64,000 nucleotides of DNA from Mariniphaga sp. (GCA_024636975.1 JAGXGA010000056.1:1-64000); one strand, 5' to 3'. Shown: positions 27,612-37,528, numbered from the stretch's first letter. Notes: generated from the sequence alone by a model not told the origin. Translations and numbers: made by a program.

Positions 27612-29042
27612 ATGAAAAACACCAATTTATTGAATTTAAGAACATTATTAGTTTTGTTCTTAGTAACATTCCTTTCAGGATGTGGTTTATTTCGCGGAGG
27701 TACAGAATCTTCGCGTACTACAGGATGGGAATATAATTCAGAAGAAACAGGTAACATACCCTACCTATCGGGATACGAACAGGAAACCGGTCCTGGTTTG
27801 GTTTTCATCCAGGGCGGTACATTTTCAATGGGCCGGGTAGAGGAAGACGTAATGTACCAATGGGATAATCATCCGCGCAGGGTAACAGTTGCATCCTTTT
27901 ATATGGATGAAACGGAAATATCCAATCAGGATTACCGTGAATTCGTTCATTGGTTAACCCGTGTTTACCCAGGCGACCGTGAGAAAATAAATTCATCGCT
28001 TCCCGATACTTCTCTTTGGAGAAGCGAGCTTGCCTATAATGAGCCTTACGTAAATAATTACTTCAGGCATCCGGCATATAGCGACTACCCGGTAGTAGGA
28101 GTGAACTGGGAGCAGGCAAATGCTTATTGTTCCTGGAGGACAGACCGTGTAAACGAACAAATCCTTGTTCAAAGAGGTATACTACAACACGATGTAAGCC
28201 AGTCAGGGCAGAATGTATTTACTACCGATGCTTATCTGGCAGGTTTATATCAGGGAACTTCAGGCGATGATGCACAGCAGGTAAAAAGGGAAGACGGAAT
28301 ATTACTTCCAAGTTACAGGTTGCCCACAGAAGCAGAATGGGAATATGCCGCTTACGGTTTGATAGGAAATGTTGAAGGGGAATTACTTACTGATCGCCGG
28401 CTTTACCCCTGGGATGGGTCTTATCTGAGGAAAGATGACCGCAAGGAAAAAGGGCGCCTACGGGCCAACTTTGTCAGAGGGCGTGGTGACATGATGGGGA
28501 TGGCCGGTGCATTAAATGATAATGCCGATATTACTGCTCCGGTTTTTTCTTATGATCCAAACGATTATGGCCTCTACTGCATGGCTGGCAATGTGAACGA
28601 ATGGGTGTCTGATGTATATCGTCCGCTCTCATTTCTTGATGTGAATGAGTTTCAGCCTTTCAGAGGAAATGTAATCACTGAGTACCGTCGCGGAACCGAT
28701 GGAGAGTTTGTTCGTAATGAGTATGGTGAGTTGGTAAAAGATACCATCGCCGACTACCGCAATTACAGGGACGGCAGTATTGAATCGCAGGTGGTGGAGT
28801 CGGGTAACTGGAATGCTGAGGAAGAAAGGAACACTTCTGATATGTATATTGTCGATGATGGTCCGGGTGCTATCTCCTCATTTATTAACGATGAGGTAAG
28901 GGTTTACAAAGGAGGTTCATGGAAAGACCGCTCATACTGGCTGGTTCCCGGAACACGCCGATACCTGGAACAGGCAAGATCTCAGAACGACCTCGGTTTC
29001 CGTTGCGTGATGGATAGAACAGGAAGTCCTCAGGGATTCTAA
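27612..29042 (+). CDS. gldJ: GldJ-like lipoprotein (FGE-sulfatase fold)
   Basis: Lipoprotein of 476 residues with lipobox LSGC (Cys25 or nearby). The remainder is a formylglycine-generating-enzyme-like (SUMF1) domain: VFIQGGTFSMG, MDETEISNQDYREF, RLPTEAEWEYAAYG, GNVNEWVSD, VYKGGSWKDRSYW and GFRCVMD, with a long insert between. In flavobacteria GldJ is needed for gliding and stabilises other Gld proteins of the T9SS motor and ring. GldK/PorK share the fold; I prefer GldJ because it is divergent from porU and followed by murF. The ATG at 27612 gives a clean lipoprotein signal; a GTG six codons upstream is less likely. A terminator follows directly. Confidence 0.85.
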   Translation: MKNTNLLNLRTLLVLFLVTFLSGCGLFRGGTESSRTTGWEYNSEETGNIPYLSGYEQETGPGLVFIQGGTFSMGRVEEDVMYQWDNHPRRVTVASFYMDETEISNQDYREFVHWLTRVYPGDREKINSSLPDTSLWRSELAYNEPYVNNYFRHPAYSDYPVVGVNWEQANAYCSWRTDRVNEQILVQRGILQHDVSQSGQNVFTTDAYLAGLYQGTSGDDAQQVKREDGILLPSYRLPTEAEWEYAAYGLIGNVEGELLTDRRLYPWDGSYLRKDDRKEKGRLRANFVRGRGDMMGMAGALNDNADITAPVFSYDPNDYGLYCMAGNVNEWVSDVYRPLSFLDVNEFQPFRGNVITEYRRGTDGEFVRNEYGELVKDTIADYRNYRDGSIESQVVESGNWNAEEERNTSDMYIVDDGPGAISSFINDEVRVYKGGSWKDRSYWLVPGTRRYLEQARSQNDLGFRCVMDRTGSPQGF

Positions 29043-29065
29043 AAGATATTGTAAAATTTATAAAG

Positions 29066-29092
29066 CCTCATTTTTACTAATGAGGTTTTTTT
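29066..29092 (+). terminator. Intrinsic terminator between gldJ and murF
   Basis: Stem CCTCATT / AATGAGG with a 6-base loop and seven T follows the gldJ stop by 23 bp and ends only 10 bp before the murF ATG. There is no room for a promoter between hairpin and murF, so murF must be transcribed by read-through or from a promoter inside gldJ. Confidence 0.75.
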
Positions 29093-29102
29093 ATTGCAAA
29101 AA

Positions 29103-30392
29103 ATGACTACCGAGCAAATATATTCATTGTACTCACAGTACCCTAAAGTTGAAACCGACAGCAGGAAAATAGAAGAAGGCTGCCTGTTTTTTGCACTAAA
29201 GGGTGAAAAATTTAATGGAAATCAGTTTGCGGCTGAAGCCCTTGAAAAGGGTGCCGCATATGCCATTATTGATGAAAAGGGTTTTTACCTTGATGAAAGG
29301 ACTGTATTGGTGGATGATGTTCTGGAAGCATTGCAGTCTCTGGCTCATTATCACCGGCAACAATTGGGAATTCCTGTGCTTGCTATAACAGGTTCAAATG
29401 GAAAAACCACAACCAAAGAACTTATAGCTTCTGTACTTTCAAAAAAATACAAAATTGCATATACAAGGGGAAATCTGAACAATCATATTGGTGTTCCGCT
29501 TACCATACTTCAAATGGATTGGGACACCGAGATTGGTATAATTGAAATGGGTGCCAATCATGCAGGTGAAATTGGTGAGCTTTGCGCTATTGCCGATCCG
29601 GATTTTGGCATTATTACCAACATTGGAATTGCACACCTTGAAGGGTTTGGATCATTTGAGATTATTAAGAAAACGAAATCCGAACTCTACTGGCATGTGA
29701 ATAATAAAAAGGGTACTATATTTTATAATCGCGATAATCCTGTTCTTGTTGAACTTGCAGAGAAAGTTGAGAAAAAGATAAGCTTTGGTATTGATAATGC
29801 TGATTTTATTGGTAAGTATATCTCTTCATTACCTTATATTCATGCACAGCTATGTTTCCCTGAAATAAATCTGGACATTAAAACCAATCTGATTGGTGAT
29901 TATAATTTTGAAAACCTTTTGGCGGCTGCCTGTATAGGCAAATATTTTGATGTTGCCCCACTTGATATTCAATCTGCTCTTGCCAGTTACCAGCCCCAAA
30001 ACAACAGGTCCCAGTTGATTGAGAAGAACGGTATTAAAATAGTTATGGATGCTTACAATGCCAATCCTACCAGCATGAAAGCATCCATAAATAGTTTCCT
30101 TTCTGCATTCCCGTCTTCCCGTTATCTAATACTCGGCGATATGCTCGAACTGGGAGACAAATCCTTTGAAGAACATACAGCTATTCTGGAAAAGATTTCC
30201 AGCTATGCACTCGAAGATGTTTTTCTTGTTGGACCGATTTTTAAGAAAGTTGCAGAAAATTATGCTTATAAGGCTTTTCTCAATTATGGAGAATTAATCA
30301 GTTATCTGCAGCAACATCCGATAAAAAAAGGTGCAATCTTAATCAAAGGATCCCGTGGGATTCAACTTGAAAAAGTAATAGAATATCTTTAA
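29103..30392 (+). CDS. murF: UDP-N-acetylmuramoyl-tripeptide-D-alanyl-D-alanine ligase
   Basis: Cytosolic Mur ligase that adds D-Ala-D-Ala to the UDP-MurNAc tripeptide, the last soluble step of peptidoglycan precursor synthesis. 429 residues. The N-terminal domain begins with TDSRKIEEGCLFFALKGEK, the ATP loop is GSNGKTTTKE (Lys101, Thr102), and EMGANHAGEI and DAYNANPTSMKA are the classic MurF segments. I chose the ATG at 29103 over a TTG three codons earlier. The stop codon overlaps the stop of the convergent thioredoxin gene. Confidence 0.97.
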   Translation: MTTEQIYSLYSQYPKVETDSRKIEEGCLFFALKGEKFNGNQFAAEALEKGAAYAIIDEKGFYLDERTVLVDDVLEALQSLAHYHRQQLGIPVLAITGSNGKTTTKELIASVLSKKYKIAYTRGNLNNHIGVPLTILQMDWDTEIGIIEMGANHAGEIGELCAIADPDFGIITNIGIAHLEGFGSFEIIKKTKSELYWHVNNKKGTIFYNRDNPVLVELAEKVEKKISFGIDNADFIGKYISSLPYIHAQLCFPEINLDIKTNLIGDYNFENLLAAACIGKYFDVAPLDIQSALASYQPQNNRSQLIEKNGIKIVMDAYNANPTSMKASINSFLSAFPSSRYLILGDMLELGDKSFEEHTAILEKISSYALEDVFLVGPIFKKVAENYAYKAFLNYGELISYLQQHPIKKGAILIKGSRGIQLEKVIEYL

Positions 30393-30760
30393 TTTGCTGA
30401 AGGTTTTTCAACATTCAGGACATCTGCAATAGCTTTTTCAAAAGTATCTTTAGGCAAGGCCCCCATTGCCATTTGCGGCTGGCCATCTACCGGAACAAAC
30501 AATAATGAAGGTATGCTTTGAATGCCAAACATTCCGGCTAACTCCTGTTCCTGTTCCGTATCTACTTTATATATTACAAGGTTATTACCGTATTCTTGTT
30601 GTAATTCCTCCAGTAAAGGTGCAACTATTTTACATGGGCCACACCAGTCGGCGTAAAAATCAATCAAACACGGAACCTCTCCTTCGTACTTCCATTCTTT
30701 ATTTTCTTCAAAGTTGAATACCTTTTCTTTGAAGGTTTGTTTTGTTAAATGCTCTAACAT
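30389..30760 (-). CDS. trxA: Thioredoxin
   Basis: Classic thioredoxin of 123 residues with the WCGPCK active site, the conserved DFYADWCGPCK strand-loop, and cis-Pro in IQSIPSLLFV. An N-terminal extension of about 20 residues (LTKQTFKEKVFNFEENKEWK) is common in Bacteroidota versions. There is no signal peptide, so it acts in the cytoplasm as a disulfide reductant. The gene is convergent with murF and their stop codons share bases (TTTAA), so no separate terminator fits between them. Confidence 0.95.
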   Translation of the reverse strand: MLEHLTKQTFKEKVFNFEENKEWKYEGEVPCLIDFYADWCGPCKIVAPLLEELQQEYGNNLVIYKVDTEQEQELAGMFGIQSIPSLLFVPVDGQPQMAMGALPKDTFEKAIADVLNVEKPSAN

Positions 30761-30903
30761 ATGAGTAAATTTTAAATTAATGTATCTATATATTCATATA
30801 TGTCTATTCAAATACGATGCCATATATTCTAAAAAGAAATTAACCCTGTATTAGTTCAAATAATTGTAATTTTGTCACAATTTTTAACACAAGATGTCAG
30901 AGA

Positions 30904-32343
30904 ATGAAATTTTTGACAGTAAAAATACATAAAATATTGAATAACAAAATATTTGAATCTGTATCGAAGGCTTCGGATGACTTAAATCAGGAATCATATG
31001 TAATAGGAGGTTATGTTCGGGATCTTTACCTTGAGCGGCCTTCACAGGATTTTGACATTGTTACGTTAGGCAGTGGTATTGATCTTGCCGAAAAAGTTGC
31101 CGCCAGTTTAAAGCCCCGGCCTAAAGTTACTGTATTTAAAAATTTCGGTACTGCTCATTTCAGATTTAAGAATATTGAAGTTGAATTTGTAGGTGCACGC
31201 AAGGAATCGTACAGAAGCGATTCGCGGAATCCTATTGTTGAAAACGGTACAATTGAAGATGACCAGAAAAGGAGAGACTTTACCATAAACGCACTTGCAC
31301 TTAGCCTGAATCCATCGGATATGGGAACTCTGGTAGATCCCTTTAATGGATTGGAGGATTTAAAGAACAAGATCATTCGCACACCGCTCGATCCTTCTAT
31401 TACCTTTTCAGACGATCCACTTAGAATGATGCGGGCCATCCGTTTTGCTGCCCAACTGGGATTTGAAATTGAAACCAAAACGCTTCAGTCTATTGCAGGA
31501 AACAAAGACCGGATTAGAATTGTATCGGTTGAACGGATTACTGAAGAGCTTAATAAAATTATACTTTCCCCCAAGCCTTCCGTTGGGTTCAGATTGCTTG
31601 AAGAAACTGGTTTACTTGGCATCATCCTTCCAGAGTTAACTCAAATGAAAGGTGTTGACGTAGTTAAAGGGGTCGGTCATAAAGATAATTTTTACCATAC
31701 ACTTGAGGTACTCGATCGAATCAGTCCCCATACCGATAATCTTTGGCTTAGATGGTCTGCCCTGTTGCACGATATTGCCAAGCCAGCCACAAAGAGATAT
31801 ATAGAAGGGCAGGGGTGGACTTTCCACGCCCATAATTTTCTTGGGGGAAAAATGATTCCAAGGATTTTTAGTAGGATGAAACTCCCGCTGAATGATAAAA
31901 TGAAGTACGTGCAGAAGATGGTGATGCTTCATATGCGTCCCATTGTGCTTTCTGAAGAGGAAGTATCCGATTCAGCTGTTCGGCGGCTTTTATTCGAAAC
32001 CGGCGATGATATTGATGACCTGATGACTTTATGCGAGGCCGATATAACCTCCAAGAACCCGGAGAAGGTGAAGCGGTATATGAAAAATTTCACAATCGTT
32101 AGGCAAAAACTGAAAGAGATTGAGGAGAAGGATGCCGTACGTAATTTCCAGCCCCCCGTATCGGGAGAATTGATTATGGAAACTTTTGGCATTCCACCTT
32201 GCAGAGAGGTGGGTATCATTAAAGATGCAATAAAGGAAGCAATTCTCGAAGGGGAAATCCATAACGATTACGAGGAAGCATACCGGTTTATGCTTGAAAA
32301 GGCAAAAGAATTGAACCTAACTCCTGTTAAAGGGGCTGACTGA
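30904..32343 (+). CDS. CCA-adding-type tRNA nucleotidyltransferase with HD domain
   Basis: Class II nucleotidyltransferase of 479 residues. The head domain has GGYVRD and the metal-binding DFDIV pair, followed by [11 protein letters not shown] and the [14 protein letters not shown] motif. The C-terminal half has an HD phosphohydrolase domain (LLHDIAKP). This architecture is that of Bacteroidota enzymes that build or repair the CCA end of tRNAs; whether it adds all three bases or only A cannot be read from the sequence. A -7-like TAATTTTG lies at 30867-30874 with a CTG 18 bases upstream, a weak promoter candidate. The 3' end overlaps the convergent endonuclease-type gene by 17 bp. Confidence 0.92.
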   Translation: MKFLTVKIHKILNNKIFESVSKASDDLNQESYVIGGYVRDLYLERPSQDFDIVTLGSGIDLAEKVAASLKPRPKVTVFKNFGTAHFRFKNIEVEFVGARKESYRSDSRNPIVENGTIEDDQKRRDFTINALALSLNPSDMGTLVDPFNGLEDLKNKIIRTPLDPSITFSDDPLRMMRAIRFAAQLGFEIETKTLQSIAGNKDRIRIVSVERITEELNKIILSPKPSVGFRLLEETGLLGIILPELTQMKGVDVVKGVGHKDNFYHTLEVLDRISPHTDNLWLRWSALLHDIAKPATKRYIEGQGWTFHAHNFLGGKMIPRIFSRMKLPLNDKMKYVQKMVMLHMRPIVLSEEEVSDSAVRRLLFETGDDIDDLMTLCEADITSKNPEKVKRYMKNFTIVRQKLKEIEEKDAVRNFQPPVSGELIMETFGIPPCREVGIIKDAIKEAILEGEIHNDYEEAYRFMLEKAKELNLTPVKGAD

Positions 32344-33358
32344 TTTTTAAAAGTACCGGCAGGTGATCGCTGAAACCGCCCTGGTACTTGTACCCATAAT
32401 AGGTTCTGAATAGTCTCATACCCCCGTATCGTTCATCTTTTTCAAGGAGAAAAGGCAACTTTACAATCTTCGCCCATTCCGGTTTTGTGTAGAACCCCTT
32501 TTCCGGTTCAAGTAATGACCCCGATACAATTATCTGATCGAAAACCGACCATTGAAGCTGATACTTAAGCGTTTTTATATCGTCTCTTAACCAACCCAGC
32601 GAAAGACTGTAAAGATTATTTTGGTCAGGCAACCCTTCCGGGTCCAAAGCCTTTAGGTAAAGCATCATACTTTCATTGGTTGGTTGGTCGTTGAAATCAC
32701 CTGCAATAATAATCTTTGGATTTACATGTCTTTTCTGTACCGTTTCAATGCATGTACGCAAGGTTTGGGCAGCAAGGTGCCGGCCAGACTGGCTTTCAAG
32801 AAAGCCTGAATACCTCGATGGCCAGTGGTTGCCAAATATATGAAGGGTATCGCATCCGTTTAGGATACCCGATACATACAATATTTCTCTGCTTTTAATT
32901 ATAGTGCCGCTTTTGCTTACCAGCGGGTAATATTTATAATCCAGCGGATAAAACACTTCTGAGTTATAGAGTAGGGCTACATCAATGCCCCGGGTATCGG
33001 GCGATTCCTTGTGTATAATTTTATAAGGAAAGGTTTTTAGAGGCGTATCCTTCAGCAATCTTTCAAGTACAAACCTGTTTTCAACTTCACAAACTATAAT
33101 CAAATGCGGAGGAGTCCACCCTGCAGCGTTTAATATTACTTTTGATGTATTGAGCAGCTTTTTGTTAAAGCGTCTGTATGTCCATCGCCTGGCTCCTCGT
33201 GGTGTGAATTCTTCATCGGATGTTTCAGGATCATCCCGGGTATCAAAAAGATTTTCCACGTTATAAAACATGAAATAAAAATCCTTTTCCGTTGTTTGAG
33301 AAAATACTTTATTGTTCAGAAGAAGGAAAAGACAAAAAACAAACGTTTTAATCTTCAT
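32327..33358 (-). CDS. Endonuclease/exonuclease/phosphatase family protein
   Basis: Secreted EEP-fold hydrolase of 343 residues with a signal peptide ([14 protein letters not shown]). Fold motifs are visible: FYNVENLFD at the N-terminus, ICEVENR with the metal-binding Glu, GNHWPSR, AGDFND, and the terminal SDHLPVLL with catalytic Asp-His. The substrate could be DNA, a phospholipid or another phosphodiester; the export signal favours an extracytoplasmic substrate. It overlaps the beta-helix lipoprotein gene upstream by 11 bp, so the two are co-expressed, and overlaps the convergent nucleotidyltransferase gene by 17 bp. Confidence 0.87.
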   Translation of the reverse strand: MKIKTFVFCLFLLLNNKVFSQTTEKDFYFMFYNVENLFDTRDDPETSDEEFTPRGARRWTYRRFNKKLLNTSKVILNAAGWTPPHLIIVCEVENRFVLERLLKDTPLKTFPYKIIHKESPDTRGIDVALLYNSEVFYPLDYKYYPLVSKSGTIIKSREILYVSGILNGCDTLHIFGNHWPSRYSGFLESQSGRHLAAQTLRTCIETVQKRHVNPKIIIAGDFNDQPTNESMMLYLKALDPEGLPDQNNLYSLSLGWLRDDIKTLKYQLQWSVFDQIIVSGSLLEPEKGFYTKPEWAKIVKLPFLLEKDERYGGMRLFRTYYGYKYQGGFSDHLPVLLKISQPL

Positions 33359-34799
33359 TTATTCTTTCGATTCGCTCAAAGGCTCCCAAATCAGGCCCTT
33401 CATCTGCCAACCGATTTTTATTCAGAATATCGAGCGGATACATTCTTCCGTATTCTATTTTCCCGATATCTTTTGCAGCCGATAAGGTATCAAGAGCATA
33501 ATTGTAATCTTCGTAAGGGTCAATGAACTCGGGATCAAATTCGGGGCCTTTCAATACATTCCGGTAATGATCTTTATTGGAAGTGTTAAATGTATCAGGA
33601 ACCTGAATTATGCAATGATCAAAAAAATAGTTGAAGGCATTTTCTTCGTTGTCCCCCAGTTCAAGTTCAAGCTGATTATTTCCATAAATAATACTGTTCC
33701 CAAATATGGCTTTCTCCAGGTCACCATTGTACACAGTCCTTGAACCATCCGAATTATCGATAACAAGCGTATTGGATATAACAAGCGATGCTGTTCGTCG
33801 TGCACGGGTTGAAAAGCCACCCCAGTAATTGGCAATGGTAGTATGGTAAAATTCGTAATTACCTCCTACGAGCAGGGCAGCTGCATAAAACCCGCAGTTG
33901 GCTATAACATTATTATACCCAGATACTCTTGACTTAATTGCAAATAACCCTGCATATGCCATGTTTTCAATGCGGGAATTATTTAATTCCAGCGATGCAA
34001 AGCCTTCGTTTTCAATGGTACCAACCTGCAATCCTATATTGGCATTTTTAATTGTTGTGTAATCAAAAACATTGCCTTTACTGCCAGAAAATAATATAAT
34101 ACCGTTCCATTGATCTGGTATATTTTTATAGGTTGCATCCAGTCGGTCGGATGTAAAAAGAATCGGGTTCTGGAAGTTTCCTTCCGCTTTTACAGTACCC
34201 CGGACATATAATCCGGCACCTTTATGGAAATGAATGCGCGTTCCGGGTTCAATGGTCAATACAGAAGTTGAATCTACGTAAGCATAGTCGTATACCAGGT
34301 AGGGCTTATCAGCTGTCCAGGTAGTTGTTTCTATATTTTCACGTCTGACCGGGTTGAAATCCTGCCCATAAGCAATAAGCTGAACTTTCTGTAAATTGGC
34401 ATTGGTGACGAATTCAATGGAATCATGGACTACCATGGGGAGATTTTGACCATTGGGGTCAATGGTAACCTCCACAAAAACAAATATGCTGTCTTTGGCC
34501 GGGACTTCAACATCATACGTTTCATTGGTCAGCTCCCCGTTAATGTTCAGCCTGAAATTTGAGAAATCACCCCCTGCCACTCGTATCCGTGAAATCAGAA
34601 TGTTTTCGTTATAAGGATTATAAATCTTCAGGTTTTGAGTAGTAGACCCTATTGTAGTAAAAATGGTATCGAACATGATTGTATCGGCAGAAAACCCGAT
34701 ATAGGCATCAGGAGAATTTACATATCCTTCATCTTCGCATGAATACAATGAAAAGAATAGTACAGCTATAGTTAGTATATGAAGAAAATATCTGGACAA
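33348..34799 (-). CDS. Lipoprotein with predicted right-handed beta-helix
   Basis: 483 residues. N-terminal lipoprotein signal ends in LYSC. Residues ~30-140 look like an Ig-like domain (DTIMFDTIFTTIGSTTQNLKIYNP), often found where proteins bind or present at the surface. Residues ~165-400 contain regularly spaced short strands and Asn/Gly turns (IKNANIGLQVG, NSRIENMAYAGLFA, ANCGFYAAALL), a parallel beta-helix pattern as in pectate-lyase-like folds. No catalytic residues of a known lyase were recognised. The start is a TTG: an in-frame TAG lies shortly upstream and there is no ATG before the signal peptide. It is co-expressed with the following EEP hydrolase. Confidence 0.8.
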   Translation of the reverse strand: MSRYFLHILTIAVLFFSLYSCEDEGYVNSPDAYIGFSADTIMFDTIFTTIGSTTQNLKIYNPYNENILISRIRVAGGDFSNFRLNINGELTNETYDVEVPAKDSIFVFVEVTIDPNGQNLPMVVHDSIEFVTNANLQKVQLIAYGQDFNPVRRENIETTTWTADKPYLVYDYAYVDSTSVLTIEPGTRIHFHKGAGLYVRGTVKAEGNFQNPILFTSDRLDATYKNIPDQWNGIILFSGSKGNVFDYTTIKNANIGLQVGTIENEGFASLELNNSRIENMAYAGLFAIKSRVSGYNNVIANCGFYAAALLVGGNYEFYHTTIANYWGGFSTRARRTASLVISNTLVIDNSDGSRTVYNGDLEKAIFGNSIIYGNNQLELELGDNEENAFNYFFDHCIIQVPDTFNTSNKDHYRNVLKGPEFDPEFIDPYEDYNYALDTLSAAKDIGKIEYGRMYPLDILNKNRLADEGPDLGAFERIERINED

Positions 34800-34842
34800 T
34801 TTACTGTTTTTATATTTGATTTTTCGCTAATCCTGAACTTCG

Positions 34843-34850
34843 CAAAGATA
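34843..34850 (-). promoter_or_regulatory. Possible -7 element of the beta-helix gene
   Basis: TATCTTTG on the minus strand, about 45 bases before the TTG start, is a full match to TAnnTTTG. The nearest TTG is only 15 bases upstream, shorter than the usual 19, so this is a tentative call. Confidence 0.35.
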
Positions 34851-34888
34851 AGAAAAAATCGTTTACAAAAATTAACATTTATTAGCAA

Positions 34889-36355
34889 CTATTTGTTTTT
34901 GATTTTCAGCTTATTTTGAGTTTTTATAGATAAAAGCAGCAAACCCGCCATTGTTATCAGCCCGTTTAGTATTAGTATCTCAAATCCAAATTTATAACCC
35001 CATAACAGTACTTCCGAATATTTCGATATAAAAAAACTGATCACAGGGGAAGCAACTGCCACCATAGGCACCCATTTATCGATCACCGTCTTTTTCGTAT
35101 ACATACCAAATACAAACAATCCCAGTATGGGGCCGTAAGTGTACCCGGCTACAGTAAATACGGCAACAACCACACTTTCATTGCTGATAGCCCGGAATCC
35201 CAGAATAACAAGAATGAGTAAGGCAGAAAACAAAAGGTGTATATTTCTTTTTATTTTTTTTCTTTTTACTTCCTCGTACTGGTTAATGTTCAGGAAATCC
35301 ATGCTAAAAGAAGTAGTCATTGCAGTAAGGGCAGAATCGGCGCTGGAATAGGCTGCTGCTGTTATGCCCAGCAAGAAAGCGATCCCTACAGGCAGGCTTA
35401 GATGGTTCAGGGCAATAAGCGGATAAAATTCATCGCTGTTTTGAGGAATTGTTATACCTGTTTCCCGTGCAAAAACTATCAGTAATACACCCAGGCATAA
35501 AAACAGAAATACAGCTCCTAAAAACGACATGCTGAATACCACCATGTTTTTCTGGGCTTCTTTTTGATTTTTGCAGGTAAGATTTTTTTGCATCATATCC
35601 TGGTCCATACCTACCATTACAATTGTGATAAACATTCCTGCAAAAAACTGTTTAAAAAAATTATTTTCCGATCGCCAGTCCCAGAAGAAAATTTTCGAAG
35701 AGGATTCGGAAGCAATTCTTTCTGACAATGTAAAAAGATTTAAATCAAGCGACTGGCTAATTGCCGAAATGGTAAAGATTACTGCGCTTAATAAAAAAAC
35801 AGTCTGAAGTGTATCGGTCCATACTATGGTTTTAATGCCGCCTCTGAAGGTATAAATCCATATTAAAAAGATGGTAACTACCACCGTAACTGAAAAAGGA
35901 ATGTTGAATGCATCGAAGAAGGCAATTTGCAGAACCCCGGCCACCAGGTAAAGCCGGAAGGCTGCCCCAATGAGTTTTGAGATCAGAAAGAAGAACGAAC
36001 CGGTTTTATAGGAACTCTTCCCAAACCGCTGGTCTAAAAACGAATAGATGGATACAAGGTTTAGCCTGTAATACAAGGGTAATAGAATTCCGGCTACCAG
36101 CCAGTATCCAACAATATTCCCAAACACAAACTGCAAATACGAAAATGCGGTGTTGGTTACCTCTCCGGGTACTGAAATAAAAGTAACTCCCGATAAGGTG
36201 GCTCCTACCATGCCGAATGCTACCAGAAACCAGGGAGATTTACGGTTTGCAGTAAAAAATGTAAGGGTATCGGCATTTCGTGATGTCAGCCAGGAAATGA
36301 CAATCAGCATAAAAAAGTAGCCCAGCAGCAGGCTTAAGACCAGGTAAGGATTCAT
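34889..36355 (-). CDS. Sodium:solute symporter (SSS family)
   Basis: Inner-membrane Na+-coupled transporter of 488 residues with about 13 hydrophobic helices. Family features include FSYLQFVFGNIVGYWLVA, the TDTLQTVFLLSA segment and GITAAAYSSADSALTAMTTSF in the helix that carries the sodium-site Ser/Thr residues. The substrate cannot be read from sequence alone. The gene begins three bases after the NamZ-type muramidase gene, which makes an N-acetylmuramic-acid or related wall sugar a plausible cargo; this is inference from context. Confidence 0.9.
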   Translation of the reverse strand: MNPYLVLSLLLGYFFMLIVISWLTSRNADTLTFFTANRKSPWFLVAFGMVGATLSGVTFISVPGEVTNTAFSYLQFVFGNIVGYWLVAGILLPLYYRLNLVSIYSFLDQRFGKSSYKTGSFFFLISKLIGAAFRLYLVAGVLQIAFFDAFNIPFSVTVVVTIFLIWIYTFRGGIKTIVWTDTLQTVFLLSAVIFTISAISQSLDLNLFTLSERIASESSSKIFFWDWRSENNFFKQFFAGMFITIVMVGMDQDMMQKNLTCKNQKEAQKNMVVFSMSFLGAVFLFLCLGVLLIVFARETGITIPQNSDEFYPLIALNHLSLPVGIAFLLGITAAAYSSADSALTAMTTSFSMDFLNINQYEEVKRKKIKRNIHLLFSALLILVILGFRAISNESVVVAVFTVAGYTYGPILGLFVFGMYTKKTVIDKWVPMVAVASPVISFFISKYSEVLLWGYKFGFEILILNGLITMAGLLLLSIKTQNKLKIKNK

Positions 36356-36358
36356 CGG

Positions 36359-37528
36359 CTAATTAAAATCGGGGTACAGTAAATATTTTTTTCTCATTTG
36401 TTGGTATTGCTCCAGCTCAGGCTGCCAGCTTGCCCTGATTTCAGCTTCACTTAATCCCTCCCTTATTTGCTGAATCAATTTACTTGTGCCCGCTAAACTA
36501 TTGAGCCAATTTTCGCGGGTAAGGAAATCTTTTTCATGCTCGTATTGATGGTAAAAATCCAGAAAATATTTCAAAGTAAAGGTGGGTATTTCTTCCAGCA
36601 TTCGTAAATCGACTCCATAACATACCTGGTCTTCATTTAACGGTCTGATTGGCGAGCCGGGATTACGTTCAGGCACAAATCGAAAATCGCCGAGTTCAGG
36701 TTTGGGGCCACCAATTACCTGGAATGGAAAATCGGTTCCCCGACCAATGCTTACGCTGGTAGCTTCGAAAAAACAAAGCGAAGGATACAGTCTTACTGCC
36801 ACATCATTGGGTAGGTTGGGTGAAGGTGGTACAGGCAATGAATACTTCATGTTATGCGAATAATTTAGTACAGGGATAACTGTAAGATCGCACTGTTCAT
36901 TGGTATTGAGCCACTTTTCCCCGTTTATCATTTGTGCCAGTTCACCTATTGTGCAACCATGAACTACCGGAATCGGATGCATCCCGACAAACGACTGGTA
37001 TTCTGGTTCACGCACCGGACCGTCAATGTAATCGCCGTTTGGATTGGGCCTGTCGAATACAATCAGTGGCTTGTTGTTTTCGGCACAGGCTTCCATTACC
37101 AGGTGCATGGTAGAAATGTAAGTGTAAAACCGGGCGCCTACATCCTGAACGTCAAAAATCAATAGATCAACATCTGTCAATTGGGCCGGAGTAGGTTTCC
37201 TGTTTTCGTTGTAAAGCGAAATGACCGGGATACCGGTTTTTTTGTCTACCCCATCTTCAACAATTTCCCCTTCCAGGGCAGTTCCCCGAAATCCATGTTC
37301 AGGAGCAAGGATCTTAACCACTTCCATCCCTTCCTGTAATAAAAAATCAATAAGGTGAATTTCGCCTACCATAGATGTATGGTTAACAACCAATCCAATT
37401 TTTTTTCCCTTCAGAAGGGATAAGTATTTATCCGGCTGGCTGGCTCCTGTGCGTATATCATTCGACATATTTCCTGTGCAGGAAAGAGCAATGAGGATAA
37501 CTGCCAGAAATCCTGTTATTTTAAACAT
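36359..37528 (-). CDS. DUF1343 lipoprotein, NamZ-type exo-N-acetylmuramidase
   Basis: 389 residues, lipoprotein signal with lipobox ALSC (Cys17). The family DUF1343 includes NamZ (GH171), which removes MurNAc from the non-reducing ends of peptidoglycan fragments. Conserved segments visible are KIGLVVNHTSMVG, LAPEHGFRGTALEGE, SLYNENRKPTP, DVQDVGARFYTYISTM, DRPNPNGDYIDGP and VSIGRGTDFPFQ. The lipid anchor places it in the periplasm or on the surface. It is immediately upstream of an SSS transporter gene, consistent with a scavenging pair that releases and imports a wall amino sugar. Confidence 0.88.
   Translation of the reverse strand: MFKITGFLAVILIALSCTGNMSNDIRTGASQPDKYLSLLKGKKIGLVVNHTSMVGEIHLIDFLLQEGMEVVKILAPEHGFRGTALEGEIVEDGVDKKTGIPVISLYNENRKPTPAQLTDVDLLIFDVQDVGARFYTYISTMHLVMEACAENNKPLIVFDRPNPNGDYIDGPVREPEYQSFVGMHPIPVVHGCTIGELAQMINGEKWLNTNEQCDLTVIPVLNYSHNMKYSLPVPPSPNLPNDVAVRLYPSLCFFEATSVSIGRGTDFPFQVIGGPKPELGDFRFVPERNPGSPIRPLNEDQVCYGVDLRMLEEIPTFTLKYFLDFYHQYEHEKDFLTRENWLNSLAGTSKLIQQIREGLSEAEIRASWQPELEQYQQMRKKYLLYPDFN

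Noticed and set aside
27612-29042. GldK/PorK instead of GldJ
   Set aside because: Both share the fold, but position beside porU and murF matches gldJ, and no porL/porM/porN genes follow.
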